DNA of 64,000 nt from Agarivorans albus (GTDB taxonomy: Bacteria > Pseudomonadota > Gammaproteobacteria > Enterobacterales > Celerinatantimonadaceae), in assembly GCF_019670105.1 (NCBI RefSeq), contig NZ_AP023032.1, positions 32,501-96,500 on the forward strand, written 5' to 3'. Shown piece by piece: positions 27,396 through 36,015 of the stretch; the first letter of the stretch is position 1, and the number at the start of each line of letters is the position of its first letter. A program made the translations under genes and the position numbers. Under the pieces are notes generated by a model, which ran no database searches, was not told the origin of the DNA, and saw only the letters and a list, made by a program, of their open reading frames with translations.

Positions 27396-28505
27396 TTACT
27401 TGCCAATTAAGATGCGCAACATACGGCGTAGCGGTTCTGCTGCGCCCCATAGCAATTGATCACCCACTGTGAAGGCCGAAATGTATTCGGGGCCCATGGT
27501 GAGCTTACGGATACGACCAACCGGAACACTAAGTGTGCCAGTTACTTTGGTTGGAGTAAGTTCTTGAGCTGATAATTCGCGATCGTTTGGAATCACTTTT
27601 ACCCAATCATTGTGAGCGGCTAAAATTTCTTCAATCTCGGCCACTGGAATGTCTTTTTTCAGCTTAATGGTAAGCGCTTGGCTGTGACAACGCATAGCGC
27701 CAATGCGCACACATATCCCGTCGATAGGGGTTTGTTGATCGCTGGTGCCAAGAATTTTGTTCGCTTCTACTTGCGCCTTCCATTCTTCTTTACTTTGACC
27801 ACTGGCTAGTGGCACGTCAATCCAAGGGATTAAGCTGCCAGCTAACGGTACGCCAAATTGATCGGTAGGGAAGTCGTCACTACGCATTTTTTCGGCCACT
27901 TTGCGGTCGATATCAAGAATGGCAGATGCTGGATCGGCTAACTCTGTGGCTACATCGTCACGAATCTCGCCCATTTGGCTGATTAATTCACGCATGTTAC
28001 GCGCACCAGCACCAGAAGCTGCTTGGTAGGTCATTGGGCTAACCCATTCGATAAGGTCTTTTTCGAACAATCCGCCAATGGCCATTAATAACAATGAAAC
28101 GGTACAGTTACCGCCTACATAGGTTTTTACACCCTTGCTTAAGGCTTGGTCAATCACGTCACGGTTTACTGGGTCTAATACAATAACTGCATCATCTTCC
28201 ATACGAAGTGCTGATGCTGCATCAATCCAGTACCCGTCCCAACCACTTTCGCGTAGTTTAGGGTAAACGTCTTTGGTGTAATCACCACCCTGACAGGTGA
28301 TAATGGTGTCCATGGTTTTTAGGCTGTCGATATCGAAGGCATCTTGCAAGATGGTTTCGCCGGTGCCAACATCTGGACCTGCAATACCTACTTGAGAAGT
28401 ACTAAAAAAAACCGGAGCTATGTGGGCAAAATCGCTCTCTTCGCGCATACGCTGCATTAACACGGAACCCACCATGCCGCGCCAACCAACCAAACCTACT
28501 TTCAT
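27396..28505 (-). CDS. asd: aspartate-semialdehyde dehydrogenase
   Basis: Reduces L-aspartyl-4-phosphate to aspartate semialdehyde with NADPH in the branch to lysine, diaminopimelate, threonine and methionine. The 369-residue protein has the gammaproteobacterial Asd outline: N-terminal [15 protein letters not shown] (NADP loop), the catalytic cysteine C134 in [23 protein letters not shown] in the substrate region, and the active-site histidine in MRCHSQALT. It is a single gene with a strong terminator at its end. The 167-base leader contains a 10-bp hairpin but does not look like a lysine riboswitch. Confidence 0.96.
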   Translation of the reverse strand: MKVGLVGWRGMVGSVLMQRMREESDFAHIAPVFFSTSQVGIAGPDVGTGETILQDAFDIDSLKTMDTIITCQGGDYTKDVYPKLRESGWDGYWIDAASALRMEDDAVIVLDPVNRDVIDQALSKGVKTYVGGNCTVSLLLMAIGGLFEKDLIEWVSPMTYQAASGAGARNMRELISQMGEIRDDVATELADPASAILDIDRKVAEKMRSDDFPTDQFGVPLAGSLIPWIDVPLASGQSKEEWKAQVEANKILGTSDQQTPIDGICVRIGAMRCHSQALTIKLKKDIPVAEIEEILAAHNDWVKVIPNDRELSAQELTPTKVTGTLSVPVGRIRKLTMGPEYISAFTVGDQLLWGAAEPLRRMLRILIGK

Positions 28506-28548
28506 GGTCCGTTTACATCCTTTATTTTATGATCTTTGTGTTTGCTGT

Positions 28549-28574
28549 TTGGCTAAACAAGTGCGTTTAGCCAA
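28549..28574 (-). promoter_or_regulatory. hairpin in the asd leader
   Basis: A perfect 10-bp inverted repeat (ttggctaaac at 28549-28558 with gtttagccaa at 28565-28574) and six-base loop lie about 45 bases before the asd start codon. It could be an operator or an RNA element; nothing else in the leader identifies it. Confidence 0.4.
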
Positions 28575-28672
28575 TCTTTGAGATTACCATTGGCAAGCCT
28601 TTAACACTAGCGCTTATCAAAGAAAATTGAGCGCTTTTCGACCACTATTTGCGCAGATGATTGCAGCGCTAT

Positions 28673-29017
28673 TTAGCGTGGGCTAGTTGGAAAGTTAACC
28701 ACTTTGGGAGATTGGCGCTGATCTTCGCTAATGTTTATGTTGCGGCTGCGGCGCTTTCCTTGTGAATAGCGGTCGTAGCAAGCATCGGTAATGCCCATTT
28801 CTTGGCAAAATTGTACGAAGCTGGCAAAGTCCTTACCGCTAAAGGCGTTGTCACTGCGGGTGAGTTGGCTGTCGATGTAGGCTTGGGTGCCGTTAAAGTT
28901 TATATTGGCGCAGGCATCATAGGGTTGCCCATATTCACTTACTCGGATAGCGCGCACCATTTTTATTTCGAAAATCCAATCGCCAATTCTTAAACAACGT
29001 TGATCAAACTGTTCCAT
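28673..29017 (-). CDS. short hypothetical protein upstream of asd
   Basis: A soluble protein of 114 residues without signal peptide. It opens MEQFDQRCLRIGDWIFEIKMVRAIRVSEYGQPYD, which is probably a beta-sheet core. It ends in a basic, serine-rich tail (GKRRSRNINISEDQRQSPKVVNF). I do not recognise the family. A good aagga ribosome-binding site lies seven bases before the ATG. A candidate sigma-54 promoter (29086-29103) and two GlrR-type boxes lie upstream on this strand's control region, so it may be a GlrK/GlrR target. It ends 167 bases before asd. Confidence 0.7.
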   Translation of the reverse strand: MEQFDQRCLRIGDWIFEIKMVRAIRVSEYGQPYDACANINFNGTQAYIDSQLTRSDNAFSGKDFASFVQFCQEMGITDACYDRYSQGKRRSRNINISEDQRQSPKVVNFPTSPR

Positions 29018-29085
29018 TTTGATTCCTTTAGCTAAATAATTTGGCGAGATAATAAGAAGTCGCTCACCCTAAACCTTGTGAGCTA

Positions 29086-29103
29086 CAGCACAAATTAAGC
29101 CAA
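29086..29103 (-). promoter_or_regulatory. candidate sigma-54 promoter facing the 28673-29017 gene
   Basis: On the minus strand the sequence reads tttGGcttaatttgtGCtg: GG and GC separated by exactly ten bases, the invariant sigma-54 -24/-12 spacing. The match to TGGC and TGC is good, and poor in between. The start of transcription would fall near 29076, about 59 bases before the ATG at 29017. Confidence 0.5.
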
Positions 29104-29152
29104 AAATTTAGCACTTAAAAATCAAAGCCTTAGTTATAGAGGTGATAAAAAG

Positions 29153-29170
29153 TGTCGCTGATTAGCGACA
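29153..29170. promoter_or_regulatory. GlrR-type activator box 1 (TGTC-N10-GACA)
   Basis: tgtc at 29153-29156 and gaca at 29167-29170 are ten bases apart, with an inner dyad (gct-gatt-agc). This equals the TGTC-N10-GACA consensus known for enterobacterial GlrR. It lies roughly 80-95 bases upstream of the inferred minus-strand sigma-54 start point. Confidence 0.65.
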
Positions 29171-29274
29171 GTGGTGGGAAAATTTGCGGTTTAAATCTAG
29201 CCTACTAGCAACAAAAGTTTACACTTGTACCTTAAATCAGAGACTTAGCTTGGTTATTCATCATATGTAATAAC

Positions 29275-29292
29275 TGTCTCTGATTGGCGACA
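29275..29292. promoter_or_regulatory. GlrR-type activator box 2 (TGTC-N10-GACA)
   Basis: tgtc at 29275-29278 and gaca at 29289-29292 have the same ten-base spacing and share 20 of 22 bases with box 1 over the extended motif ending gacagtgg. The glrK coding region begins shortly after it. Confidence 0.65.
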
Positions 29293-29363
29293 GTGGGATT
29301 TTTGTGCATCTCTGGCATTATAGTCCGCTGTTTGGATTGTTGTTCCTCGCTAGGGATAGTTGT

Positions 29364-30800
29364 TTGATTAATTTTCGCGTGCTGGCCTCTATTCGCCGGC
29401 TTAGCTTTTGGGCCTTAGCCACCTTGGGGTTGCCCTTACTACTTAGTTTATTGCTTGCCTCTTATTATTTGCAACAAGTGTCTATGCAAGGCCAGCAAAC
29501 CGCGTTTTTGTCGGCGCAAGTGGTGTCGGCAAGTAAACGTTTAGATGAGTCTTTATTAGATTTAGAACGCAGTGCACGGCAATTTAGAGTTCTTGCCGAT
29601 GAAAATCGTTTAAAGCTTTATCAGCGCCAGTGGCAACGGGTATCTAAAGGTTTGTTTGAGCTGCGTACTGGCACTGAAGATAAAGAGCTATTGCAGATTG
29701 TTTATGAATTAGAGCAGCAACTGCAATCTTTAAGTGAGCTAATGGAGAGCCCTCAAGCCCTACAAAGAGTGGCTCTAAATATACAATTTAAGCGCTTTGC
29801 TAGCTTAAGTCATCGCTTTGACCAACGCAGTCAAAGTTTAATTAATGAACTGGCTATGGCTTTGCAAGATACTACGCAACAGGCGCAGCAACGTTTGTTG
29901 TTTAGCATGATAAGCCTGCCTTTTGCCTTGGCCGCGGCGGTATTGCTGGTATTGGTGATTACTCGGCCCTTGCAACAGTTACGGCCACAAATTGCTCGTT
30001 TAAAGTCGGGCGAATTTGATCAAGCCATTAAGGTAAGTGGGGCTACCGAAGTGATGGCGATTGCCGATGCCTTGGATGATATGCGTTTAAGGCTATTGAG
30101 TTTAGAGCAGCAAAAAACCGCTTTTATTCGACATATTTCGCATGAGCTAAAAACTCCGTTGGCGGCTATTCGTGAAGGCAACGAACTGCTCTATGACAAT
30201 AGTGCAGGGCCTCTTAACGCTCAGCAGCAGGAAATTACCGAAATACTGCGCGATAGCAGTTTGCGCTTGCAGCAGTTGATTGAAGCCTTGCTGGATTTTA
30301 ACTTGCTGTTGGATACCCCTGGTGAACAAGTTCATCACCCAGTGGACTTAAAGCCACTTATAGAAAAAGTGTTGGCAAGCCATCGCTTGAGCCTGTCTAG
30401 CCGCGGCTTAAACCCTAAGATAGAGTTGGGAGAGAGTTGTGTGATGGCCAACCAAGAGCAGCTCCGGGTGATAGTCGATAATCTATTGTCGAACGCAATC
30501 AAGTTCTCGCCACAAGCTGGGGTGATAAAACTAGGCTCGTTTGCCACGGTAAACGGGGTAAGTTTATATATTGATGACGAAGGTGAAGGCATTGAAGATG
30601 AGCTACAGCAACGGATCTTCCAACCCTTCGTTCAAGGAAAAACCGCTAAAGATCCGCGTTTAAAAGGCAGCGGTTTAGGTTTAACCATTGCCAAAGAGTT
30701 AGTTGAACGGCAACACGCCAGTTTGCGTTATCAGCGCTTAGAACAAGGCAGTCGATTTGTCGTAGAAGGTTTACAAGGAAGCGAGTTAGATGAAAGTTAA
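29364..30800 (+). CDS. glrK: sensor histidine kinase GlrK (QseE)
   Basis: An inner-membrane sensor kinase of the GlrK/GlrR two-component system. From the TTG at 29364 it has 478 residues: membrane helix about 12-34, periplasmic helical sensor about 35-177, second helix about 178-199, HAMP, H-box FIRHISHELKTPLAAIREG with H260, and a C-terminal ATPase with NLLSNAIKFSP, DDEGEGI and KGSGLGLTI. It aligns with E. coli GlrK from this start, and aggga lies seven bases upstream. A GTG at 29304 in the same frame would add 20 residues. It overlaps qseG by 11 bases. Confidence 0.9.
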   Translation: MINFRVLASIRRLSFWALATLGLPLLLSLLLASYYLQQVSMQGQQTAFLSAQVVSASKRLDESLLDLERSARQFRVLADENRLKLYQRQWQRVSKGLFELRTGTEDKELLQIVYELEQQLQSLSELMESPQALQRVALNIQFKRFASLSHRFDQRSQSLINELAMALQDTTQQAQQRLLFSMISLPFALAAAVLLVLVITRPLQQLRPQIARLKSGEFDQAIKVSGATEVMAIADALDDMRLRLLSLEQQKTAFIRHISHELKTPLAAIREGNELLYDNSAGPLNAQQQEITEILRDSSLRLQQLIEALLDFNLLLDTPGEQVHHPVDLKPLIEKVLASHRLSLSSRGLNPKIELGESCVMANQEQLRVIVDNLLSNAIKFSPQAGVIKLGSFATVNGVSLYIDDEGEGIEDELQQRIFQPFVQGKTAKDPRLKGSGLGLTIAKELVERQHASLRYQRLEQGSRFVVEGLQGSELDES

Positions 30801-31311
30801 ATTGTACGTAATGCTGCTTAGTATGGTAACGCTAATGCTTAGCGGTTGTGAGTTAACACGCCCCAATCAACCAGTGGTGCCTGTTAGCGACGCTCAGCAA
30901 CTTGAGTTGGGTAAGTTTGACCCAGCAGCCTATTATTTAAACCTTGAAAGCCTTAGTGAAGATCAAATATTCAACGAGTTAGAGCTGTTATTACTGGATC
31001 CGCAGCAGGGTAATAATGGTATTAAACTTGGCCTAATATATGCCTATAAGAAGTCACCAGTGAAGAATCCGCACCGCGCTCATGCGCTGTTTAATAAGGC
31101 TTTAGCTAGCGAGCAAGTGTTTGCCCAACGTGGCATGCTGGTGGCTTTAAACGACCAAATTGCGGATAGCTTGCGTTGGTTACATAAATACGAAGATCTC
31201 GCTTCTACCCAGCAGCAGCAAGAAGATTTACTGCAGCAGCAAATTGGGGCATTAAAAATGCAGCTAGATGAACTCACGCGAATTGAGCAACAACTAAATG
31301 AACGAAATTAA
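30790..31311 (+). CDS. qseG: lipoprotein QseG (YfhG)
   Basis: An outer-membrane-type lipoprotein of 173 residues. The lipobox is LMLSGC (C20). The mature part is helical and ends in a Gln-rich coiled coil (EDLLQQQIGALKMQLDELTRIEQQ). Position between glrK and glrR with overlaps on both sides (11 and 14 bases) equals the enterobacterial glrK-qseG-glrR order; in E. coli QseG binds GlrK and stimulates it. Sequence similarity to E. coli YfhG is low, so the name rests mainly on synteny. Confidence 0.8.
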   Translation: MKVKLYVMLLSMVTLMLSGCELTRPNQPVVPVSDAQQLELGKFDPAAYYLNLESLSEDQIFNELELLLLDPQQGNNGIKLGLIYAYKKSPVKNPHRAHALFNKALASEQVFAQRGMLVALNDQIADSLRWLHKYEDLASTQQQQEDLLQQQIGALKMQLDELTRIEQQLNERN

Positions 31312-32659
31312 TCATCAAGGCGGAAAGCTACTGGTTGTCGATGACGACCCCAGCCTACTACGTCTGATAAGCCTGCGATTACAATCAGCCGGATATGAAG
31401 TGCACGCTGTTGCCAGCGCCAAAGAAGCTTTGGCTGAGCTGGAAAGCTACCCGGCCCAGCTGGTTATTAGTGATGTACGCATGGACGGTATGGACGGCCT
31501 TGCTTTGTTTAATGCAATAAAGCAGTTGTACCCCAGCTTGCCGGTGATGTTACTTACCGCTCACGGTAATATTCCTGATGCTATTGCGGCCACTCAACAA
31601 GGTGTATTTGGCTATTTAACTAAACCTTTCGATAGCCAAGAGTTGCTGGCAAAAGTAGCTGATGCTTTACAGCTTCAGCCAAATATTGCGGAAGGCGAAA
31701 GCCAACAACCTCAGGCTAGCTGGCGCAGTGACATTATTAGTCGTAGCCCAATAATGGATGTGCTGATCAAGCAAATTCAACAAGTTGCCCCCAGTGATGT
31801 AAATATCATGATTCAGGGTGAAAGTGGCTCGGGTAAAGAGTTGTTGGCTAAGGCGATTCATCAGGCTAGCCAGCGTCACAAAGGCCCATTTGTTGCGGTG
31901 AACTGTGCAGCTATTCCCGAAGGTTTGTTTGAGTCTGAGTTATTTGGTCATGCCAAAGGCGCGTTTAGTGGTGCAGCCAATGCGCATCCCGGTTTATTTC
32001 AAGCTGCTAACGGTGGAACCTTATTTTTAGATGAAATCGCTGATACGCCCTTAAGTGTGCAAGTTAAATTGCTGCGTGCTTTGCAGGAGCGGGAAGTACG
32101 TCCAGTGGGTTCAACCAAGAATATTCCAGTTGATGTGCGAATTGTCTCGGCCACCCATCAAGATCTATATCAAGCAGTGCAGCAACAAGAGTTCAGGGAA
32201 GATCTTTATTATCGACTTAATGTGGTGGAGCTGGGCTTGCCGCCATTAGCCAAGCGCCGAGAAGATATTCCTTTATTGGTGCATCATTTCAGCCAGCAAA
32301 TTGCCGATCGCCAAGGCAGTGCGCTAAAAACCTATTCTCCAGAAGCCATGTCTAGCTTGGTGTCGGCGCGTTGGCCAGGTAATGTTAGGCAGCTAATGAA
32401 TGTGGTTGAGCAAACCAATGCCTTATCTACTGGGCCGTTGATTCCGGCGCAGCTGGTTCAACAAGCCTTGCGTGAAAAGGCCGAGTTGGTGAGTTTTTCT
32501 CAGGCTAGGGATGAGTTTGAGCGAGGTTATTTAGCGCGCTTATTGCGCCTAACTCAAGGTAACGTGAGTCAGGCAGCGCGCTTAGCGATGCGTAATCGCA
32601 CCGAGTTTTATAAGTTACTGGAGCGCCATCATCTGCGCCCCGAATCGTTCCGTGCTTAA
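31298..32659 (+). CDS. glrR: sigma-54-dependent response regulator GlrR (QseF)
   Basis: A response regulator of 453 residues. Receiver domain about 10-125 with acidic pocket DDD at 15-17 and phospho-acceptor D59 (VISDVRMDG). AAA+ domain about 145-380 with Walker A GESGSGKE (174-181) and sigma-54 contact loop GAFSGA (221-226, usually GAFTGA). C-terminal Fis-type helix-turn-helix with QGNVSQAARLAMRNRTEFYKLL, nearly identical to E. coli GlrR. It is the last gene of the glrK-qseG-glrR operon and overlaps the converging symporter gene by four bases. Confidence 0.93.
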   Translation: MNEINHQGGKLLVVDDDPSLLRLISLRLQSAGYEVHAVASAKEALAELESYPAQLVISDVRMDGMDGLALFNAIKQLYPSLPVMLLTAHGNIPDAIAATQQGVFGYLTKPFDSQELLAKVADALQLQPNIAEGESQQPQASWRSDIISRSPIMDVLIKQIQQVAPSDVNIMIQGESGSGKELLAKAIHQASQRHKGPFVAVNCAAIPEGLFESELFGHAKGAFSGAANAHPGLFQAANGGTLFLDEIADTPLSVQVKLLRALQEREVRPVGSTKNIPVDVRIVSATHQDLYQAVQQQEFREDLYYRLNVVELGLPPLAKRREDIPLLVHHFSQQIADRQGSALKTYSPEAMSSLVSARWPGNVRQLMNVVEQTNALSTGPLIPAQLVQQALREKAELVSFSQARDEFERGYLARLLRLTQGNVSQAARLAMRNRTEFYKLLERHHLRPESFRA

Positions 32660-33879
32660 AGGTGCTTTTCGTTAAAACGATCAACAATCACGGCACAGGC
32701 TGCATCGCCAGTGATGTTTAACGAAGTACGGATCATGTCGAAAATACGGTCCAATGCAAACAATAGCGGTAGGCCTTCAATAGGAATGCCTGCTGCTAGC
32801 AATACCGCGACTACCAAGAACGACGGGCCTGGCACACCTGCTTGACCAATTGCCCCCAAAGTAGCGGTAAAAATAATTGCCGCATAAGCCGCTAAGCCTA
32901 AGTCTACTTGGAACATTTGCGCAAAAAACACCGCCACTAAACCGTAGTAAATAGCATTACCACTCATGTTAATGGTTGCCCCTAAAGGCAGTACAAAAGA
33001 GGCTGTCGCTTTAGATACCTTTAGTTCCTCTTCTACTACTTCCATGGTAACCGGCAGGGTTGCCATAGACGATGACGTTGATAGCGCCACTGCTTGAGGC
33101 TTTTTCATAGCACTCATAAACTCGCGCACCGACATCTTAGAGAACAGCTTAATGGTGAGTGGGTAGAAGACAAAACCATAAATAAGAATAGCTGCTACAT
33201 ACACGCCAAACAGCTTAGCGACTAAACCTAGCATGGCAAAACCAAAGGTGCCCACCGATTCAGCCATAAGACCAAATACACCAAGTGGCGCAATTAGCAT
33301 GACTACGTTGATCATCCAAATAAAGGCACGAATAACAGTGTCTAAGCCGCTCATGATAGGAGCTGTTTTATCGCTAGGTTGCTTAGATAAGGCAATACCG
33401 AAGAACAAACAAAACACCATGATCTGCAGAATATTTGCATCCATTAACGAGGCAAAAATGTTTTCTGGGATCATGCCGATTACGGTTTCCATTACACCTG
33501 GTACGCCACCTTTATCGGCGTATTCGTTAGAAAACATATCGCTAGCTTGGCTTAAGTCTAAACCGGTACCTGGCTGGAATAGTGAACCCATGACTAAGGC
33601 GAGTGCCACAGCAACCGCTGAGGTAGCCATAAAGAAGCCAAAGGTAGAAATGCCAATTTTACCTGCAGCAGGGCTGTTACCAAGGTTGGCTGCGCCAGAA
33701 ATAATTGACACGCCAATGAGTGGAATAACCAGCATTTTAATTAAATGGATGAAGATCGCGCCAAGTGGGGCAAATATAGCAGCTTGCTCACCCATTACTG
33801 CGCCAACTACCGTACCAATAATCATTGCTATGACTACTTGTACGCCAATATTTTTATAGAGTGGTTGTGCTGTGTCCAT
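32656..33879 (-). CDS. dicarboxylate/amino acid:cation symporter (DAACS family)
   Basis: An inner-membrane secondary transporter of 407 residues, with about eight hydrophobic helices and two re-entrant loops. The serine-rich motif ALSTSSSMATLPVTMEVV and the family motif LPLGATINMSGNAIYYGL (NMxG cation site) are clear. Members take up glutamate, aspartate or C4-dicarboxylates with sodium or protons; the substrate is not assignable here. The frame is open 20 codons further, but ATG 33879 has the site aggaaac five bases upstream and aligns with the family start. Confidence 0.9.
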   Translation of the reverse strand: MDTAQPLYKNIGVQVVIAMIIGTVVGAVMGEQAAIFAPLGAIFIHLIKMLVIPLIGVSIISGAANLGNSPAAGKIGISTFGFFMATSAVAVALALVMGSLFQPGTGLDLSQASDMFSNEYADKGGVPGVMETVIGMIPENIFASLMDANILQIMVFCLFFGIALSKQPSDKTAPIMSGLDTVIRAFIWMINVVMLIAPLGVFGLMAESVGTFGFAMLGLVAKLFGVYVAAILIYGFVFYPLTIKLFSKMSVREFMSAMKKPQAVALSTSSSMATLPVTMEVVEEELKVSKATASFVLPLGATINMSGNAIYYGLVAVFFAQMFQVDLGLAAYAAIIFTATLGAIGQAGVPGPSFLVVAVLLAAGIPIEGLPLLFALDRIFDMIRTSLNITGDAACAVIVDRFNEKHL

Positions 33880-34119
33880 CAAGTTTCCTGTTGTGAATAG
33901 TGTTATCAGTGCAATTGATGGTCGCGAATTGTACTGCATAAAAGCTATAAAGTAATCATATATACCTATTTTTGATTGTTATTCAGTTTTATGTGTTGCT
34001 GGTGGAGTTGGGGAACGGGCAGTTATTTGAGGTGTAATTGCGCTTCTATTGTTAAATAGTTCACTATCGTTTTTTCAACAGGCTATTATGTCGCACTTTT
34101 ATTATTTAGTTTTCCTAGC

Positions 34120-35370
34120 ATGCATACTTTAGAGCAACTTCGTTCCGGCCAACTACGCCAACACACTCGCATTAATATCAAAGATAACCTAGAGCAACTG
34201 CCAGAAGAGTTTGCAGAGTATTGCCCTCAAGTCGAGGTGCTGGACTTAAGTGACAATCAATTGAGCGCCTTACCTGAATCACTTAGCCAATTGCAAAACT
34301 TGCGAATAGTGTTTGCCTCAAATAACCAGTTTGAAGTACTGCCTGAGGTGCTGGGGCGCTGCGCTAAGCTTGATATGATAGGTTTTAAATCAAATAGCAT
34401 TCGCCACGTATCTGCTGCAGCATTGCCGGCAAAGTTGCGTTGGTTAATTCTTACCGACAATCAAATTGAAAGCTTGCCCGAACAACTGGGTGAGTGTAGC
34501 GAGCTGCAAAAGTGTGCCTTGGCGGGCAATCGCCTTACTGCCTTGCCGCAATCAATGCAGCACTGCCACAAATTAGAACTACTGCGTGTATCCGCCAACC
34601 AACTGGCTAGTTTTCCTACTCAATTATTAGAGCTTCCGCGCTTGGCGTGGCTGGCGTTTGCCGGAAACCCTTTTTGCCAAGGTTTTGAGCATGGATCTGG
34701 TTTAGCAAAATATTCACTTGAAGATTTTGTGTTTGATAAAGTTCTGGGACAAGGTGCCTCGGGCGTTATTTCTCTCGCTCATCCTAAACCCGGTGTAGCG
34801 CTACCCAGCAGCGTGGCTATTAAAGTGTTTAAGGGAGAACTTACCAGCGACGGTTACCCAAGTGATGAGCTAGACGCCTGCTTACATGTAGACCAACACC
34901 CAGCCTTGGTTAATTTTATTGGTCAAATTAGTGAGCCCGATTGCTCTGCGGTGGTAATGAAGCTGATTCCCGAGCATTTTAGCAATTTAGGCCAGCCACC
35001 TAGCTTAGCAACTTGTACACGGGATACTTTTTTACCGGAACAGCAACTGGGCATTGCAGCAATTGCCAAGATTGTGGAGCAAATGCAAAGCCTACTGCAA
35101 CACTTGGTTGAGCATCACATGTGCCACGGAGACTTGTACGCACATAATGTGCTGGTGGATGATAATTACAACATTGTACTGGGAGATTTTGGTGCTGCTT
35201 CGCATTACGAGTATCTACCAAAAGAAGTGCAGTTGAAACTTGAACGAGTGGAGCAACGTGCATTGGCGTTTTTTATCGAAGATATGCTGAGTATTTGTAG
35301 GCTAAATGAGCAAGCCTCAAATACCTATAAGCAACTTAAAAGCCAAGCAAAAGAATTTCTTGGCCTTTAA
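34120..35370 (+). CDS. leucine-rich-repeat protein kinase
   Basis: A soluble fusion of 416 residues. Residues 18-185 hold about seven leucine-rich repeats (VLDLSDNQLSALPESL, WLILTDNQIESLPEQL, LLRVSANQLASFPTQL). Residues 200-390 are a Hanks-type kinase: Gly loop LGQGASGV (209-216), ATP-binding lysine K235 in VAIKVF, catalytic loop HGDLYAHN (336-343, with HGD in place of HRD) and DFG at 356-358. All catalytic residues are present. The C-terminus is short. LRR-kinase proteins of this kind occur in several gammaproteobacteria with no known partner. It sits alone. Confidence 0.9.
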   Translation: MHTLEQLRSGQLRQHTRINIKDNLEQLPEEFAEYCPQVEVLDLSDNQLSALPESLSQLQNLRIVFASNNQFEVLPEVLGRCAKLDMIGFKSNSIRHVSAAALPAKLRWLILTDNQIESLPEQLGECSELQKCALAGNRLTALPQSMQHCHKLELLRVSANQLASFPTQLLELPRLAWLAFAGNPFCQGFEHGSGLAKYSLEDFVFDKVLGQGASGVISLAHPKPGVALPSSVAIKVFKGELTSDGYPSDELDACLHVDQHPALVNFIGQISEPDCSAVVMKLIPEHFSNLGQPPSLATCTRDTFLPEQQLGIAAIAKIVEQMQSLLQHLVEHHMCHGDLYAHNVLVDDNYNIVLGDFGAASHYEYLPKEVQLKLERVEQRALAFFIEDMLSICRLNEQASNTYKQLKSQAKEFLGL

Positions 35371-35425
35371 GTTATCAGCTTTGTGAGTGTCGTAGTAAAT
35401 AGCAACCACACCTTATGAAGGCCGC

Positions 35426-35929
35426 TTATTGTTGGTTATTTAAGGTTCTACAGTGGCTAATAAACTCGTGGGCTTCTGCATTATCTGATGGGAAGCGCAT
35501 CTCTAAGCTTGATTCAATAAGTTGCGGCTCATTTTCATCAATGGCGATGCAATAGTGCTGGTTAGCATCTTCCGCAAAAATGGTATGCGTATAAAGAAAG
35601 TTTTGGTCCTCATCGTATAAGTCGAAGGTATTGCTTGCCCCATAACTCACACGAAATACTGCATATTGATAAGCTGGGTTGTTCGCGTCATCTAAAGGTT
35701 CTTCACCATCAAGGCGTTGATTTAATGTAACGTTCACCTGTTCAACGCCGTTCGCTATTAACAAGCGCTTAAAGTTGACCGTATCGTTGTTTGCTACATC
35801 TTCAGGGAAAGATTGTTGTGAAGGGTAAAATGTTAGAAACACGCGGTTGAGATCATCGGTTTCAGATGAATTATTACAGGCCGTTAAGCCTAAAGTTAAT
35901 AGCAGTGCGCTAAGTAATCGACAGGTCAT
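35426..35929 (-). CDS. lipoprotein, paralogue of the next upstream gene
   Basis: A 167-residue lipoprotein with lipobox LGLTAC (C18). It is a clear paralogue of the gene at 36016-36534: both have a TFYP...SFP segment after the linker, then a TxxxKRxxxxxG segment, NQRxDGEEP or NQRRDGEQP, a beta region, and an EAHEFISHCRTLN-type end. Shared cysteines in the tail (HYCIAID, FISHCRT) suggest a disulfide. Family unknown to me. It lies 86 bases after its paralogue on the minus strand. Confidence 0.75.
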   Translation of the reverse strand: MTCRLLSALLLTLGLTACNNSSETDDLNRVFLTFYPSQQSFPEDVANNDTVNFKRLLIANGVEQVNVTLNQRLDGEEPLDDANNPAYQYAVFRVSYGASNTFDLYDEDQNFLYTHTIFAEDANQHYCIAIDENEPQLIESSLEMRFPSDNAEAHEFISHCRTLNNQQ

Positions 35930-36015
35930 GTGCTTTCCTATTTATAGTTTTTCACATCCTGTGGTTTGGCTTCCTTAAGAGACGCTTCAAAAAGCTTGAA
36001 GCGTCCTCTTCAGTT

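Noticed and set aside
28506-28672. Lysine riboswitch in front of asd
   Set aside because: The leader is short and lacks the five-helix arrangement and conserved core.
29160-29200. Possible plus-strand sigma-54 promoter before glrK
   Set aside because: GG and GC in gtggtgggaaaatttgc are 11 bases apart, one too many, in contrast to the minus-strand element with exactly ten.
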